Assembly: GCF_004125265.1 (NCBI RefSeq) | Contig: NZ_RDTE01000003.1 | Coordinates: 8,370,001 to 8,434,000, forward strand | Origin: Streptomyces lydicus | Lineage (GTDB): Bacteria; Actinomycetota; Actinomycetes; Streptomycetales; Streptomycetaceae | Reading direction: 5' to 3' | DNA: 64,000 nucleotides | Part shown: piece by piece, positions 34,261 through 42,756 of the stretch | How the letters are laid out: every line of letters begins with the position of its first letter | How positions within the stretch are numbered: position 1 is the stretch's first letter | Position numbers and translations under genes: made by a program | The notes under the pieces: generated by a model | Told to the model about the DNA's origin: nothing | The model's database searches: none | Seen by the model: only the letters and a program-made list of their open reading frames with translations

Positions 34261-34419
34261 GTGCCGACCCGTACCGAGCTGATCACCAGCACCTCCACCG
34301 AGACCTGCTCTGACCGCGGCGCCGTACAGCGGGGCCTGATGCCCGGTCAGGGCCCGGAGGCCGCCGTCACCGGCCCCGGCGTCATCACCCCGCCCGCCAA
34401 CGGCGCCCGGTCCGCCTGA
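34261..34419 (+). CDS. 52-residue ORF with strong ribosome site, upstream of crtI
   Basis: GTG 34261 is preceded by GAAGGAG at 7 nt, one of the best ribosome sites in the window, yet the frame is only 52 codons long. The product starts PTRTELITSTSTETC and ends PPANGARSA, without signal peptide or known motif. In other Streptomyces carotenoid clusters crtE (GGPP synthase) often precedes crtI; no crtE is present here. The ORF may be a real small protein, a leader that couples translation, or the 5' remnant of a deleted gene. crtI starts 48 bp downstream. Confidence 0.4.
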   Translation: MPTRTELITSTSTETCSDRGAVQRGLMPGQGPEAAVTGPGVITPPANGARSA

Positions 34420-34467
34420 AGGCAGCGGTTCTTCCGACGAGGGCAGTTCAGCCGAAGGGGACAGCGC

Positions 34468-36003
34468 ATGAGAACCGTCAAGGGGCCCACCGACCACGTC
34501 GTGGTGGTCGGTGCCGGCCTCTCCGGGCTGTCCGCCACGCTGCATCTGCTCGGCGCCGGCCGGCGGGTGACGGTCGTCGAGCGCGAGGCGCTGCCCGGCG
34601 GCCGGGCCGGCCGGATCGAGAGCCACGGCTACCGCATCGACACCGGGCCGACCGTGCTGACCATGCCGGACCTCATCGACGAGGCGTTCGCGGCGGTCGG
34701 CGAACGGCTCACCGACCGGATGGAACTGCGGGCCCTGCACCCGGCGTACCGCGCCCGGTTCGCCGACGGCAGCGAACTGGACGTGCACACGGACCCGCAG
34801 GCCATGGAGGCCGAGGTCGAACGGTTCGCCGGCCCCGCGGCGGCCCACGGCTACCGGCGGCTGCGGCACTGGCTCCAGCAGCTGTACGCGGTCCAGCGGC
34901 ACCGCTTCATCGACGCCAACTTCGACTCACCACTGCAGCTGCTGCACCCGGACCTGATCCGCCTCGCCGTGCTCGGCGGCTTCGGCCGGCTCGACGACCG
35001 CATCGGCCGCTTCCTGCCGGACCCGCGGCTGCGCCGGGTCTTCTCCTTCCAGGCGCTGTACGCCGGCGTGCCGCCGGCGCGCGCCCTGGCCGCCTATGCC
35101 GTCATCGCCTATATGGACACGGTGGGCGGGGTGTACTTCCCCCGCGGCGGGATGCACGCGCTGCCCCGCGCCATGGCGGACGCGGCCGCCGACGCCGGTG
35201 CCGCATTCCGCTACGGCCATCCGGTCACGCGGCTGGAACGCGGCGGTGACCGGATCACGGCCGTGGTGACCGCGCACGAGCGCATCCCCTGCGACGCGGT
35301 GGTCCTCACCCCCGACCTCCCGCTCGTCCACCGGCTGCTCGGCCGGCGCCCCCGCCGCCCGCTCCGCCTGCGTCACGCGCCCTCCGCGGTGGTCCTGCAC
35401 GCCGGCACCGACCGGACCTGGCCGCGGCTGGCACACCACACGCTCTCCTTCGGCACCGCGTGGGAGCGGACCTTCGACGAACTCACCCGCACCGGCCGGC
35501 TGATGAGCGACCCCTCGCTGCTGCTCAGTCGCCCCACCGCCACCGACCCCCAACTCGCCCCGCCAGGCCGCCACTTGCACTACATCCTGGCGCCCTGCCC
35601 CAACACCGAGACCGGCCCCGGCGCCGGGGACTGGCACGACCTGGCGCCCCGGTACCGCGACAGCCTGCTCGCCGTACTGGAGCGCCGGGGACTCACCGGC
35701 ATCGGTGCCGCCACCGAGGTGCACCACCTGGTCACCCCCGCCGACTGGGCAGCGCAGGGGCTCGCCGCCGGAACACCGTTCTCCGCCGCCCACACCCTGG
35801 CGCAGACCGGCCCCTTCCGCCCCCGCAACCTGGTGCGCGGCACCGAGAACGCCGTGCTGGCGGGCTGCGGCACCACCCCGGGCGTCGGCGTGCCCACCGT
35901 CCTGATCTCCGGCAAGCTCGCCGCGGCCCGGATCACCGGCCGCCGGCCCGCCCGTTCCCCCGCAGGCACGCCCCGCCCCACCCCGAGAGGCCTCCCGGCA
36001 TGA
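34468..36003 (+). CDS. crtI: phytoene desaturase
   Basis: 511 aa. FAD-binding VVVVGAGLSGLSATLHLLGAG at residues about 11-31, then PGGRAGRIESHGYRIDTGPT and the C-terminal GTTPGVGVPTVLISGKLAA typical of CrtI. It desaturates phytoene to lycopene. ATG 34468 has AAGGGG upstream and the gene overlaps crtB by ATGA. The last 25 residues are proline/arginine-rich. Flavoenzyme, membrane-associated in the family. Confidence 0.94.
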   Translation: MRTVKGPTDHVVVVGAGLSGLSATLHLLGAGRRVTVVEREALPGGRAGRIESHGYRIDTGPTVLTMPDLIDEAFAAVGERLTDRMELRALHPAYRARFADGSELDVHTDPQAMEAEVERFAGPAAAHGYRRLRHWLQQLYAVQRHRFIDANFDSPLQLLHPDLIRLAVLGGFGRLDDRIGRFLPDPRLRRVFSFQALYAGVPPARALAAYAVIAYMDTVGGVYFPRGGMHALPRAMADAAADAGAAFRYGHPVTRLERGGDRITAVVTAHERIPCDAVVLTPDLPLVHRLLGRRPRRPLRLRHAPSAVVLHAGTDRTWPRLAHHTLSFGTAWERTFDELTRTGRLMSDPSLLLSRPTATDPQLAPPGRHLHYILAPCPNTETGPGAGDWHDLAPRYRDSLLAVLERRGLTGIGAATEVHHLVTPADWAAQGLAAGTPFSAAHTLAQTGPFRPRNLVRGTENAVLAGCGTTPGVGVPTVLISGKLAAARITGRRPARSPAGTPRPTPRGLPA

Positions 36004-36989
36004 CCGCTCGCGAGCTGGACGCCGCAGGCATCACCGACCCCCTCCTGCGCGACGCCTACGCCCACTGCCGCCGGCTCAACGCCCGGCACGGCAAGACCTA
36101 CTTCCTCGCCACCCGGCTGCTGCCGGTGGAACGACGGTCTGCCGTCCACGCCCTGTACGGCTTCGCCCGCCGGGCAGACGACCTCGTCGACGAACCCGGA
36201 GCGGGCCGCTCCACCGCCGACTGCGCGCGGGCGCTCGACGCCCTCCAGCGCTGCCTGGAGGAGGCCCTGCGCGGGGGAGAGACCGCGGAACCGGTGGTGC
36301 GTGCGGTGGCGCACACCGCGGCCGTGTACGGCATCGACCACCGGCACTTCACGGACTTCATGGCGTCGATGCGCAGCGATCTGACCGTGACGGACTACCC
36401 GACGTACGAGGACCTGCGGCGCTATGTGCACGGCTCGGCCGCCGTGATGGGGCTTCAGATGCTGCCGGTGCTCGGCACTGTCGTGCCGCAGGAGGAAGCC
36501 GCTCCGCACGCCGCCGCCCTGGGCGTCGCCTTCCAGCTCACCAACTTCCTGCGCGACGTCGGCGAAGACCTCGACCGGGGCCGGATCTATCTGCCCGCCG
36601 ACCTGCTCGCGGCGCACGGCGTCGACCGCGCACTGCTGCGGTGGAGCAGGGACACCGGCCACCGCGATCCACGGATCACCGCCGCCATGACGGCGGCCGC
36701 CGAGCTCACCCGCGGCGTCTACCGCGAGGCGGAACCCGGCCTCGCCCTGCTCGACCCGGTGTCGCGCCCGTGCATCCGCACCGCGTTCGTCCTCTACCGC
36801 GCCATCCTCGATGCCGTGCGCGACGAGGGGTACGCCGTGCTGCACCGCCGCGCGGTGGTCTCCCGCGGACGCCGCGCGGCCACCGCGTCCGCCGGTCTGG
36901 CCCGGGTCGCCGCCGCCCGCATCGCCGCCCGCCGCCCCGCCGTGCGACGTGCCGGGGTGCCACACCGCCCGCAGGAGGAGACCTCATGA
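36000..36989 (+). CDS. crtB: phytoene synthase
   Basis: 329 aa. Squalene/phytoene synthase fold with both Asp-rich motifs, RADDLVDE at residues 58-65 and NFLRDVGEDLDRGRIYLP near 182-199. It condenses two GGPP molecules to phytoene. Starts inside the crtI stop (ATGA) and ends inside the start of the Rieske gene (ATGA), so crtI-crtB-Rieske is translationally coupled. The C-terminal 45 residues are Arg/Ala-rich. Confidence 0.95.
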   Translation: MTARELDAAGITDPLLRDAYAHCRRLNARHGKTYFLATRLLPVERRSAVHALYGFARRADDLVDEPGAGRSTADCARALDALQRCLEEALRGGETAEPVVRAVAHTAAVYGIDHRHFTDFMASMRSDLTVTDYPTYEDLRRYVHGSAAVMGLQMLPVLGTVVPQEEAAPHAAALGVAFQLTNFLRDVGEDLDRGRIYLPADLLAAHGVDRALLRWSRDTGHRDPRITAAMTAAAELTRGVYREAEPGLALLDPVSRPCIRTAFVLYRAILDAVRDEGYAVLHRRAVVSRGRRAATASAGLARVAAARIAARRPAVRRAGVPHRPQEETS

Positions 36990-37999
36990 CCCGACAGGCC
37001 CGCCGGCCCCCGCGGCTCCCGCTCCGGCTGCGGCCGAGGCCCGTGCCGTGGGATGCGCAGCGTCCGACCTGGCGCGACGCGCACCCCGCGCGTATCGCCG
37101 ACGCCGTCAAGGCCGCCCTCGCCCGCCCGTCCGGCAACTGGTTCGTCCTCGGCGCGAGCGGCGGCATCGGCGCCCACCGGGCCTTCGGCCGCACCGTCGC
37201 CGGTGTCGAGGTCGTCGCCTGGCGCGACGTGGGCGGCCGGCTGATGGCCGGGCCAGGGGCCTGTCCGCACCTCGGTGCGCCGCTGGACCGGAGCCCCGTG
37301 CACTGTGGCATCCTGCGCTGCCGCTGGCACGGACTCGCCCTGGACGGTGCCCCGTTCGCGGGCTGGGAGCCGTTCCCCGCGTACGACGACGGGCTGCTGG
37401 CCTGGGTGCGTCTCGACGAGGCCGGCGGGGAGCGGCCGCTGCCCGAGCCGGTCCTGCCCGCCCGGCCACGGACGGCGGGTGCCGTCACCGCGGTGCACAC
37501 CGTCACCGGCCGGTGCGATCCCGAGGATGTGATCGCCAACCGCCTCGACCCGTGGCACGGGGCATGGCTCCACCCCTACTCCTTCGTCGACCTCACCGTG
37601 GCCGGCGCCCCCTCGGACGGTGGCGGGGAGAAGGCGGACGGCATCGCCGTCGAGGTCTCCTTCAAGGTCGCTGGACGGGCGGTGGTGCCGGTCACGGCCC
37701 TGTTCACCGCGCCCGCGCCGCGCACGGTGGTGATGCGGATCGTGGCCGGCGAGGGCCGGGGCTCCGTGGTGGAGACCCATGCCACCCCGCTGGGCCCGGA
37801 CGACCGGGGGCGGCCGCGCACCGCGGTCACCGAGGCGATCGTCGCCACCTCCTCTCGCCCCGGCTTCGCCCTCGCACGTGCGGCCGCGCCCGCCCTGCGC
37901 CCGCTGCTGCGCGCCGGCTCGCGACGGCTGTGGCGGGACGACCTGGCCTACGCCGAGCGCCGCTGGGAACTGCGCAGCAGCGGACGCTTCCCGGGCTGA
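36986..37999 (+). CDS. Rieske [2Fe-2S] protein of the carotenoid cluster (DUF5914-like)
   Basis: 337 aa from ATG 36986 with GGAGGAG upstream. A Rieske domain spans about residues 52-145 with ligands C93-P-H95 and C112-x2-H115. The remaining 190 residues have no visible mononuclear iron 2-His-1-carboxylate motif. Proteins of this kind occur in Streptomyces crt clusters after crtB. It could deliver electrons to, or itself catalyse, an oxidative step on the carotenoid. Function is inference from linkage. No membrane segment. Confidence 0.82.
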   Translation: MTRQARRPPRLPLRLRPRPVPWDAQRPTWRDAHPARIADAVKAALARPSGNWFVLGASGGIGAHRAFGRTVAGVEVVAWRDVGGRLMAGPGACPHLGAPLDRSPVHCGILRCRWHGLALDGAPFAGWEPFPAYDDGLLAWVRLDEAGGERPLPEPVLPARPRTAGAVTAVHTVTGRCDPEDVIANRLDPWHGAWLHPYSFVDLTVAGAPSDGGGEKADGIAVEVSFKVAGRAVVPVTALFTAPAPRTVVMRIVAGEGRGSVVETHATPLGPDDRGRPRTAVTEAIVATSSRPGFALARAAAPALRPLLRAGSRRLWRDDLAYAERRWELRSSGRFPG

Positions 38000-38006
38000 C
38001 ACCGGC

Positions 38007-38080
38007 CGGCGGCCCCGGGGCCTGCCTTCGAAGTCCCTTCTGCCTCAACGGGCTTGGAAGGCAGGTCCCGGGGCCCGCCG
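38007..38080. terminator. long hairpin between convergent crt operons
   Basis: Arms 38007-38029 and 38057-38080 pair over about 22 bp with one bulge and one G-T pair; loop about 27 nt. It lies between the end of the Rieske gene and the end of crtU. Confidence 0.7.
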
Positions 38081-38106
38081 CCCCGACGGAACGGGAGCAC
38101 CCCCCC

Positions 38107-39666
38107 TCACCGCTCCGCCCACCGCGCCGCCCACCGCAGTGCAGCGGAGCGCCCCCGGTCCGGCACGGTCCACAGGGTCTGGCCGCGTACGCCCCAGCCC
38201 CTCAGCAGCGCATTGGCCGCGAGGAACCCGGTCGTCGCCGCGCGCTCCATCAGCGCCACCGGGAACGGGGTGCGCACCGCGTCGCCCGCGACCACCACCC
38301 GCGGGTCGGGCGTGTGCACGGTCGGCCGGTCGCCGAACCCGCCCACCGGGAACAGCGGGCAGTCCGCGTGCCACTCGTGCCGCCGGTCGACGATCCGGAC
38401 ACCGCGGGTCTCCGGGTACACGGTGTGCAACTGCTCCACCAGACGCCGTTGTTCGTCCGCCCGGTCGGCACCGGGGGAGACGGCGTAGGCGTGCAGTTCG
38501 AGAACCGAGCCGCCGGTGCGGGCCGACCAGCGGGCCGCCTCCCCCTCCCAGCGCTCCAGCACGCTGATGTTGTCCAGGGACCCGTAGCCGCTGGTGCCCA
38601 GGAAACCGGGCCGGTCGGCGCGCACCCGCCGCTCCAGCCACAGCCGCGACACCAGGAATGGCGGCGCGGTCCGCAGCCGCCCGATCCGCGCCCGCCATGC
38701 CGCGTCCCCCAACCCGTCCGAAGCGGCTGTGAGTTGCCGCAGCCCGCCGGGGTCGAGCGCCAGCACCACCGCGTCGAACCGGCGCGCCTCGCCTCGCGCG
38801 ACGACCCGCACCCCGCCGCCCGCCGCCGGCTCGACCCGGGTCACCGCCGTGTCCGTGCACAGCCGCACCCCGTGCCCCGTCAGATACCGGCCGAGGGGGT
38901 GCCACAACGCCTGCGGGAAGGGCTCGGCGGGCACGTCGAAGAGCAGCCCCTCGCTGGAGCCGAGGAAGTAGATGTGGAACATCAACACCAGTTCCGCGGC
39001 GGACAGTTCCCGCGGGTCGGCGAAGAAACTCCGGGAGAACACCTCGAACGCGAGATGCCGCGCGGCCTCGGGGAAGCGGATGCGGGAGAGGAAGTCCCGG
39101 GCGCTGATGCCGTCCAGCCGCTCGTAGACCTGCGGCACCCGTACGTCGAGCAGCGGCAGGGCCGCACCGGGACGCATCCGCGCCAGATCCCGCCAGGTGA
39201 ACGTGGGACTGAGCGCCACAAAACCCAGTGCGCTCCACGGCGGTGTCCGGGGCACCCGCGCAAAGCTGTCCTGCCATCCCGCACGGTGGCGCAGCGGGTA
39301 GTCGGGCAGCCGCCGGAGCATGTCCAGCCCGGGGTCGACCCGGCGCAGCAGCCCCCGCAGGTTGTAGTACTGCGGGAAGAAGGCGTGGAATCCCCGGCTC
39401 ATGGTCGCCGTCGAGCCGTCGGCGAGGTGCACGGGCCGGCCCGCCAGCCGGCCGCCCAGGTCCGCTTCGCGTTCGTACAGCGTCACCCGCACCCCCCGCT
39501 CGGCCAGCGCGGTCGCGGCGGCGAGGCCCGCGATCCCGCCGCCGACCACCGTGACAACGGGTCCGTCGGGCGCGGCCCGCTCCCGCCCCGGCGGCCCCGG
39601 CACCCGTTGCGCCCGGCGGTCGCGTCCGTGCCGCGCGGCCCCGCCCGGCGCACGTCCGCGGCTCAC
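38107..39666 (-). CDS. crtU: carotene desaturase/methyltransferase for aromatic carotenoids
   Basis: 519 aa from GTG 39666, overlapping the crtY stop as GTGA. FAD-binding VVTVVGGGIAGLAAATALAE follows an Arg/Gly-rich N-terminal extension of about 45 residues. SRGFHAFFPQYYNLRGLL and the C-terminal DPRVVVAGDAVRTPFPVALME match CrtU. CrtU converts the beta-ionone rings of beta-carotene to aromatic phi-end groups, giving isorenieratene. In S. griseus a crtT gene lies between crtY and crtU; here the two abut directly. The N-terminal extension may hide a later true start. Confidence 0.9.
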   Translation of the reverse strand: MSRGRAPGGAARHGRDRRAQRVPGPPGRERAAPDGPVVTVVGGGIAGLAAATALAERGVRVTLYEREADLGGRLAGRPVHLADGSTATMSRGFHAFFPQYYNLRGLLRRVDPGLDMLRRLPDYPLRHRAGWQDSFARVPRTPPWSALGFVALSPTFTWRDLARMRPGAALPLLDVRVPQVYERLDGISARDFLSRIRFPEAARHLAFEVFSRSFFADPRELSAAELVLMFHIYFLGSSEGLLFDVPAEPFPQALWHPLGRYLTGHGVRLCTDTAVTRVEPAAGGGVRVVARGEARRFDAVVLALDPGGLRQLTAASDGLGDAAWRARIGRLRTAPPFLVSRLWLERRVRADRPGFLGTSGYGSLDNISVLERWEGEAARWSARTGGSVLELHAYAVSPGADRADEQRRLVEQLHTVYPETRGVRIVDRRHEWHADCPLFPVGGFGDRPTVHTPDPRVVVAGDAVRTPFPVALMERAATTGFLAANALLRGWGVRGQTLWTVPDRGRSAALRWAARWAER

Positions 39667-40961
39667 GCTCGCTCCCGCGGGGCGCACCCCGTGGACGATG
39701 GTCCCTCGTGCGGCAGTGTCATGGCCGGCTCTCCTCCGGTCTTTGGGGACGTGTGACGGGGCCGGTTCACCGCACCGTGGCCCGTACGGGGCAGCAGCGG
39801 AAGTTCGGCGGCGGTACGGAGCATGGGCAGCACCGGGGTGTGCAGGCCGATGGTGACGTCCTCCCACAGCCGGGAGCGGCCGTCGAGAAACCGCAGCAGC
39901 CGCTCCATCGGCACCGCGCGGAACAGCCCGGTGAAGAACTCGGCGCCGTCCACCCGGCCGCGGTCCAGTGCACGCAGCAGCACGGCGTCCATCGCCCGGT
40001 GCCAGGCCGTGTGCGCGGGCGGGGGGAGGGGATGCCGGCCCGCCAGGAGGGCGGCCGCGAGGTGCGCGGACTGCCGCTGTACGGCGGCGAAGGTGTATCC
40101 GGTCGACGCACGGGTGGCGCCGCCCGCGGTCCCGATACGGAACACCGAGCGGCCCGCCCGCCGCGGAAACCGGCCGTCGGTCATCGGGATCACGCCCTGC
40201 TCGACGGCGGTCACCCGGAAATCGTCCAGCCGCAGCACCTGCGCGGTGTACCGGCGCAACGCCCGCTCGTAGGCGGCGGTGTGCAGGATCCGGCGGGAGA
40301 ACTCGGTGTACTCCACCAGCGCGGTGCGCTCGCTCAGCGGCAGGACATACCCGAAGGACAGGCCGTGCGCGGGCTGCGGGGTGCGGAAGTCCATCAGATC
40401 CGCGGTCGCGGGATCGAACGCCGGCCGTCCGGTGCGGACGAACCAGCCCCGGAAGTGCTGCTGGAGAGTGGTGCGGGCCGGCGGGAGCCGCACGCCCGGC
40501 GGCCGGGAGTCGAAGGCCCAGCGCGCCCGGAAGACCACCGGACGTCCCGCCTCGTCGCGCCCCCGTACCTCCGCGCCGCCGGCGGCGTCCCGTACGGACT
40601 CCACCGCCGCGGTGGCCCGCACGGCGCCGCTCCGGACGGCGAGGCGGGCGCCGACGAACGCCTCGAAGTCGCGCGAGCGCAGCATCTTGTACCTCAAGGG
40701 CGCGGGCCGTCCTTCCGTCGCCGCCCCGTCGGGGCCGTGCACCCGAAGCCGCTCCCACGAAGCGGTCAGCGCGGAGTCGAAGACGCCGCCCGGCGCTTCC
40801 CAGTAGCACCAGGTCCGTTCCGGCGGAGTGAGTGGCCCGTGCGGGGCGTCGACGAGCAGCACCCGCAGCTCCCGGTCGCCCGCCGCCGGTGCGCACAGCC
40901 GGAAGGCGAGCGACAGCCCGGCCGCTCCCGCGCCGACGATGACGACATCCGCGTCCCGCAC
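39663..40961 (-). CDS. crtY: lycopene beta-cyclase
   Basis: 432 aa from GTG 40961 with GGGAGG 8 nt upstream. N-terminal dinucleotide motif DVVIVGAGAAGLSLAFRL, ERTWCYW, the cyclase block LQQHFRGWFVRTGRPAF, MDFRTPQ and FRIGTAGGATRASTGYTF. It cyclises lycopene to beta-carotene. First gene of a leftward crtY-crtU unit, whose promoter lies in the gap shared with the sigma factor gene. Confidence 0.93.
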   Translation of the reverse strand: MRDADVVIVGAGAAGLSLAFRLCAPAAGDRELRVLLVDAPHGPLTPPERTWCYWEAPGGVFDSALTASWERLRVHGPDGAATEGRPAPLRYKMLRSRDFEAFVGARLAVRSGAVRATAAVESVRDAAGGAEVRGRDEAGRPVVFRARWAFDSRPPGVRLPPARTTLQQHFRGWFVRTGRPAFDPATADLMDFRTPQPAHGLSFGYVLPLSERTALVEYTEFSRRILHTAAYERALRRYTAQVLRLDDFRVTAVEQGVIPMTDGRFPRRAGRSVFRIGTAGGATRASTGYTFAAVQRQSAHLAAALLAGRHPLPPPAHTAWHRAMDAVLLRALDRGRVDGAEFFTGLFRAVPMERLLRFLDGRSRLWEDVTIGLHTPVLPMLRTAAELPLLPRTGHGAVNRPRHTSPKTGGEPAMTLPHEGPSSTGCAPRERA

Positions 40962-41097
40962 GCCCGGACCTCCCTGTGCCTCGACGAGCCCGACGGTGAT
41001 CCTTCCGCAGCGAGGGGCCGGGAGGCGGTGTCCGACGCGCGGGAAACCGGTGGGCCCGCCCGCGGTGCCCGCCGCGGCGTAGGCCAGAATCCCTTCC

Positions 41098-41136
41098 GAC
41101 CAATCCGGGTGTCGCCCGGCACCGAATCACCGGTGA
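41098..41136 (+). promoter_or_regulatory. ECF (SigK-type) promoter of the sigma factor gene
   Basis: GACCAATCCG (with -35 CAATCC) and CACCGAATCACCGGTGA (with -10 CCGAAT, 41122-41127) are spaced 15 bp apart. The 39-bp block is repeated almost exactly at 42665-42703. Mycobacterial SigK promoters have a similar CCATCC/CCGAAT pair. The -10 lies 33 nt before the start codon. Confidence 0.72.
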
Positions 41137-41160
41137 CCCTGTCACAGTCCGGAGGTGTCC

Positions 41161-41748
41161 ATGCCCGTCGCAGCCCGCGGCGACCGATCCTCAGCGCCGC
41201 ATTCCGGTGCCCTGGAAGCACTGCTCGACCGCGTCTCCCGCGGTGACCAGCAAGCATTCGAGAGTCTTTACACGGCGGTCGCCGGTTCCGTGCTGGGTCT
41301 GGTGCGCCGGGTGGTACGGGACCCCGCCCAGTCCGAGGAGGTGGCACAGGAGGTGCTGATCGAGGTGTGGCGGTCCGCGGCCCGCTATGACGCGCGGCAG
41401 GGCAGCGCCATGGCCTGGATCATGACCTTGACCCACCGGCGCGCGGTGGACCGGGTGCGCTCGGCCCAGGCGGCGGCCGACCGCGACCACCGGGCCGGAG
41501 TGAACGCCTACACCGCGGCCTTCGACGAGGTCAGCGAACAGGTCGAACGGCGGCTGGAGCGTGAGCAGGTGCGCCGCTGCCTCGGGCAGCTCACCGAACT
41601 CCAACGGGAGTCGGTGACGCTCGCCTACTACCGCGGGTACACCTACCGGGAGACCGCCGACCTGCTGGGCACCGCGCTGGGCACGGTCAAGACACGGCTG
41701 CGCGACGGGCTGATCCGGCTCCGCGACTGCCTGGGGGTGTCGGCATGA
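41161..41748 (+). CDS. sigK: ECF sigma factor, SigK family
   Basis: 195 aa. Region 2 reads DQQAFESLYTAVAGSVLGLVRRV through EEVAQEVLIEVWRSAARYD and WIMTLTHRRAVDRVRS; region 4 is LTELQRESVTLAYYRGYTYRETADLLGTALGTVKTRLRDGL. The LGTALGTVKTR helix and the linked anti-sigma fit the SigK/ECF19 group. ATG 41161 has GGAGG at 41151-41155; GTG 41155 overlaps that site and was rejected. It is coupled to the anti-sigma gene (ATGA) and probably transcribes its own promoter. Confidence 0.92.
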   Translation: MPVAARGDRSSAPHSGALEALLDRVSRGDQQAFESLYTAVAGSVLGLVRRVVRDPAQSEEVAQEVLIEVWRSAARYDARQGSAMAWIMTLTHRRAVDRVRSAQAAADRDHRAGVNAYTAAFDEVSEQVERRLEREQVRRCLGQLTELQRESVTLAYYRGYTYRETADLLGTALGTVKTRLRDGLIRLRDCLGVSA

Positions 41749-42491
41749 ACGCCGTCGATCTGCACACGCTCACCGGTGCCTACGCCCTGGGCGCACTGTC
41801 CGGCCGGGAGGCGGCGGAGTTCGCCCGCCACCTCGCCCAGTGCGAGGCCTGCGCCCGGGAGGTGCGGGAGCTGCAGGAGACCGCCGCCCGGCTCGCCCTG
41901 GCGGTCGCCGAGGTGCCGCCGGCGGATCTCCGGACGCGGGTGATGGCGGCCCTTCCCGAAGTCCGGCAGCTTCCCCCGGCAGCGCGCGAGGCCACGGTGA
42001 TCCCGATGCGCCGTCGCGCGCGCCGCCGCCTGCCCTACCTCGCGGCCGCCGCCTGCCTGGCCGTCGCCGCGGTCGCCGGCGGACTGGCCGTCAACGCCCG
42101 CTACGACGCCGACCGGCAGCGGGACCGTACCGCCCGCGCCGAGGCGCAGGCGGCCGAGATCAGCGCCCTGATGACCGCGCCGGACGCCACCTTCCACACC
42201 ACGGCCTTCAAGGGCGGCGGCAGCGGGACCGTGGTGGCCTCCCGGCGGATGGGACGGACCGCCTTCCTCTACCACGGCCTGCCGGCACTGCCGGAACGGC
42301 GGGTGTACGAACTCTGGTACAGCCGCAACGGCACGATGGTGCCCGCCGGACTCGTCGAGCCCGGCCGCTCCTCGGGCACGATGCTGCTGACCGGCGGACC
42401 ACAGGGCGCGGACGGAGTCGGCGTCACGGCCGAACCCCCGGGCGGCTCCAGCAGCCCCACCAGCCCGCCGCTGGGGCTCCTGCGGGTCTGA
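41745..42491 (+). CDS. rskA: zinc-binding anti-sigma factor, RskA family
   Basis: 248 aa. The cytoplasmic anti-sigma domain has the zinc motif H29-x3-C33-x2-C36, one membrane helix at about residues 97-117 (LPYLAAAACLAVAAVAGGLA), and an extracytoplasmic domain ending in WYSRNGTMVPAGLV typical of RskA C-terminal domains. It should hold SigK at the membrane until regulated proteolysis frees it. Starts inside the sigma stop codon; a 16-bp terminator follows. Confidence 0.9.
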   Translation: MNAVDLHTLTGAYALGALSGREAAEFARHLAQCEACAREVRELQETAARLALAVAEVPPADLRTRVMAALPEVRQLPPAAREATVIPMRRRARRRLPYLAAAACLAVAAVAGGLAVNARYDADRQRDRTARAEAQAAEISALMTAPDATFHTTAFKGGGSGTVVASRRMGRTAFLYHGLPALPERRVYELWYSRNGTMVPAGLVEPGRSSGTMLLTGGPQGADGVGVTAEPPGGSSSPTSPPLGLLRV

Positions 42492-42513
42492 GCGGACGTT
42501 TCACGACGGGTGA

Positions 42514-42550
42514 CACCGGCGGCCGGCCCCTCCAGGGCCGGCCGCCGGTG
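42514..42550. terminator. 16-bp perfect stem terminator after rskA
   Basis: CACCGGCGGCCGGCCC and GGGCCGGCCGCCGGTG are exact complements around a 5-nt loop. It separates sigK-rskA from the lipid operon, which then needs its own promoter. Confidence 0.87.
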
Positions 42551-42664
42551 TCCGTCGACGCGCCCACGGCCGGCCGCACATCCTGCCGGCGCCTCCCCGG
42601 CGAGCGGCCCCGTCCTGTCCGGGCGCTCTGCACGCCGGCACGTCGCGGTGGCCCGGAACATCGA

Positions 42665-42703
42665 GACCAATCCGCCCCGCCCCCGGCACCGAATCCCCGG
42701 TGA
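42665..42703 (+). promoter_or_regulatory. second SigK-type promoter, before the lipid-modification operon
   Basis: Same 39-bp layout as 41098-41136: GACCAATCCG, then CGGCACCGAATC and CCGGTGA at the identical spacing; only spacer bases and two or three edge positions differ. The -10 CCGAAT is 42689-42694, 62 nt before the GTG start of the FAD oxidoreductase. Confidence 0.72.
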
Positions 42704-42756
42704 GCGGGCCGCCGCACCCCGGACGCGGCCCGCCCCGACATGAGGAGGCACCTGCG

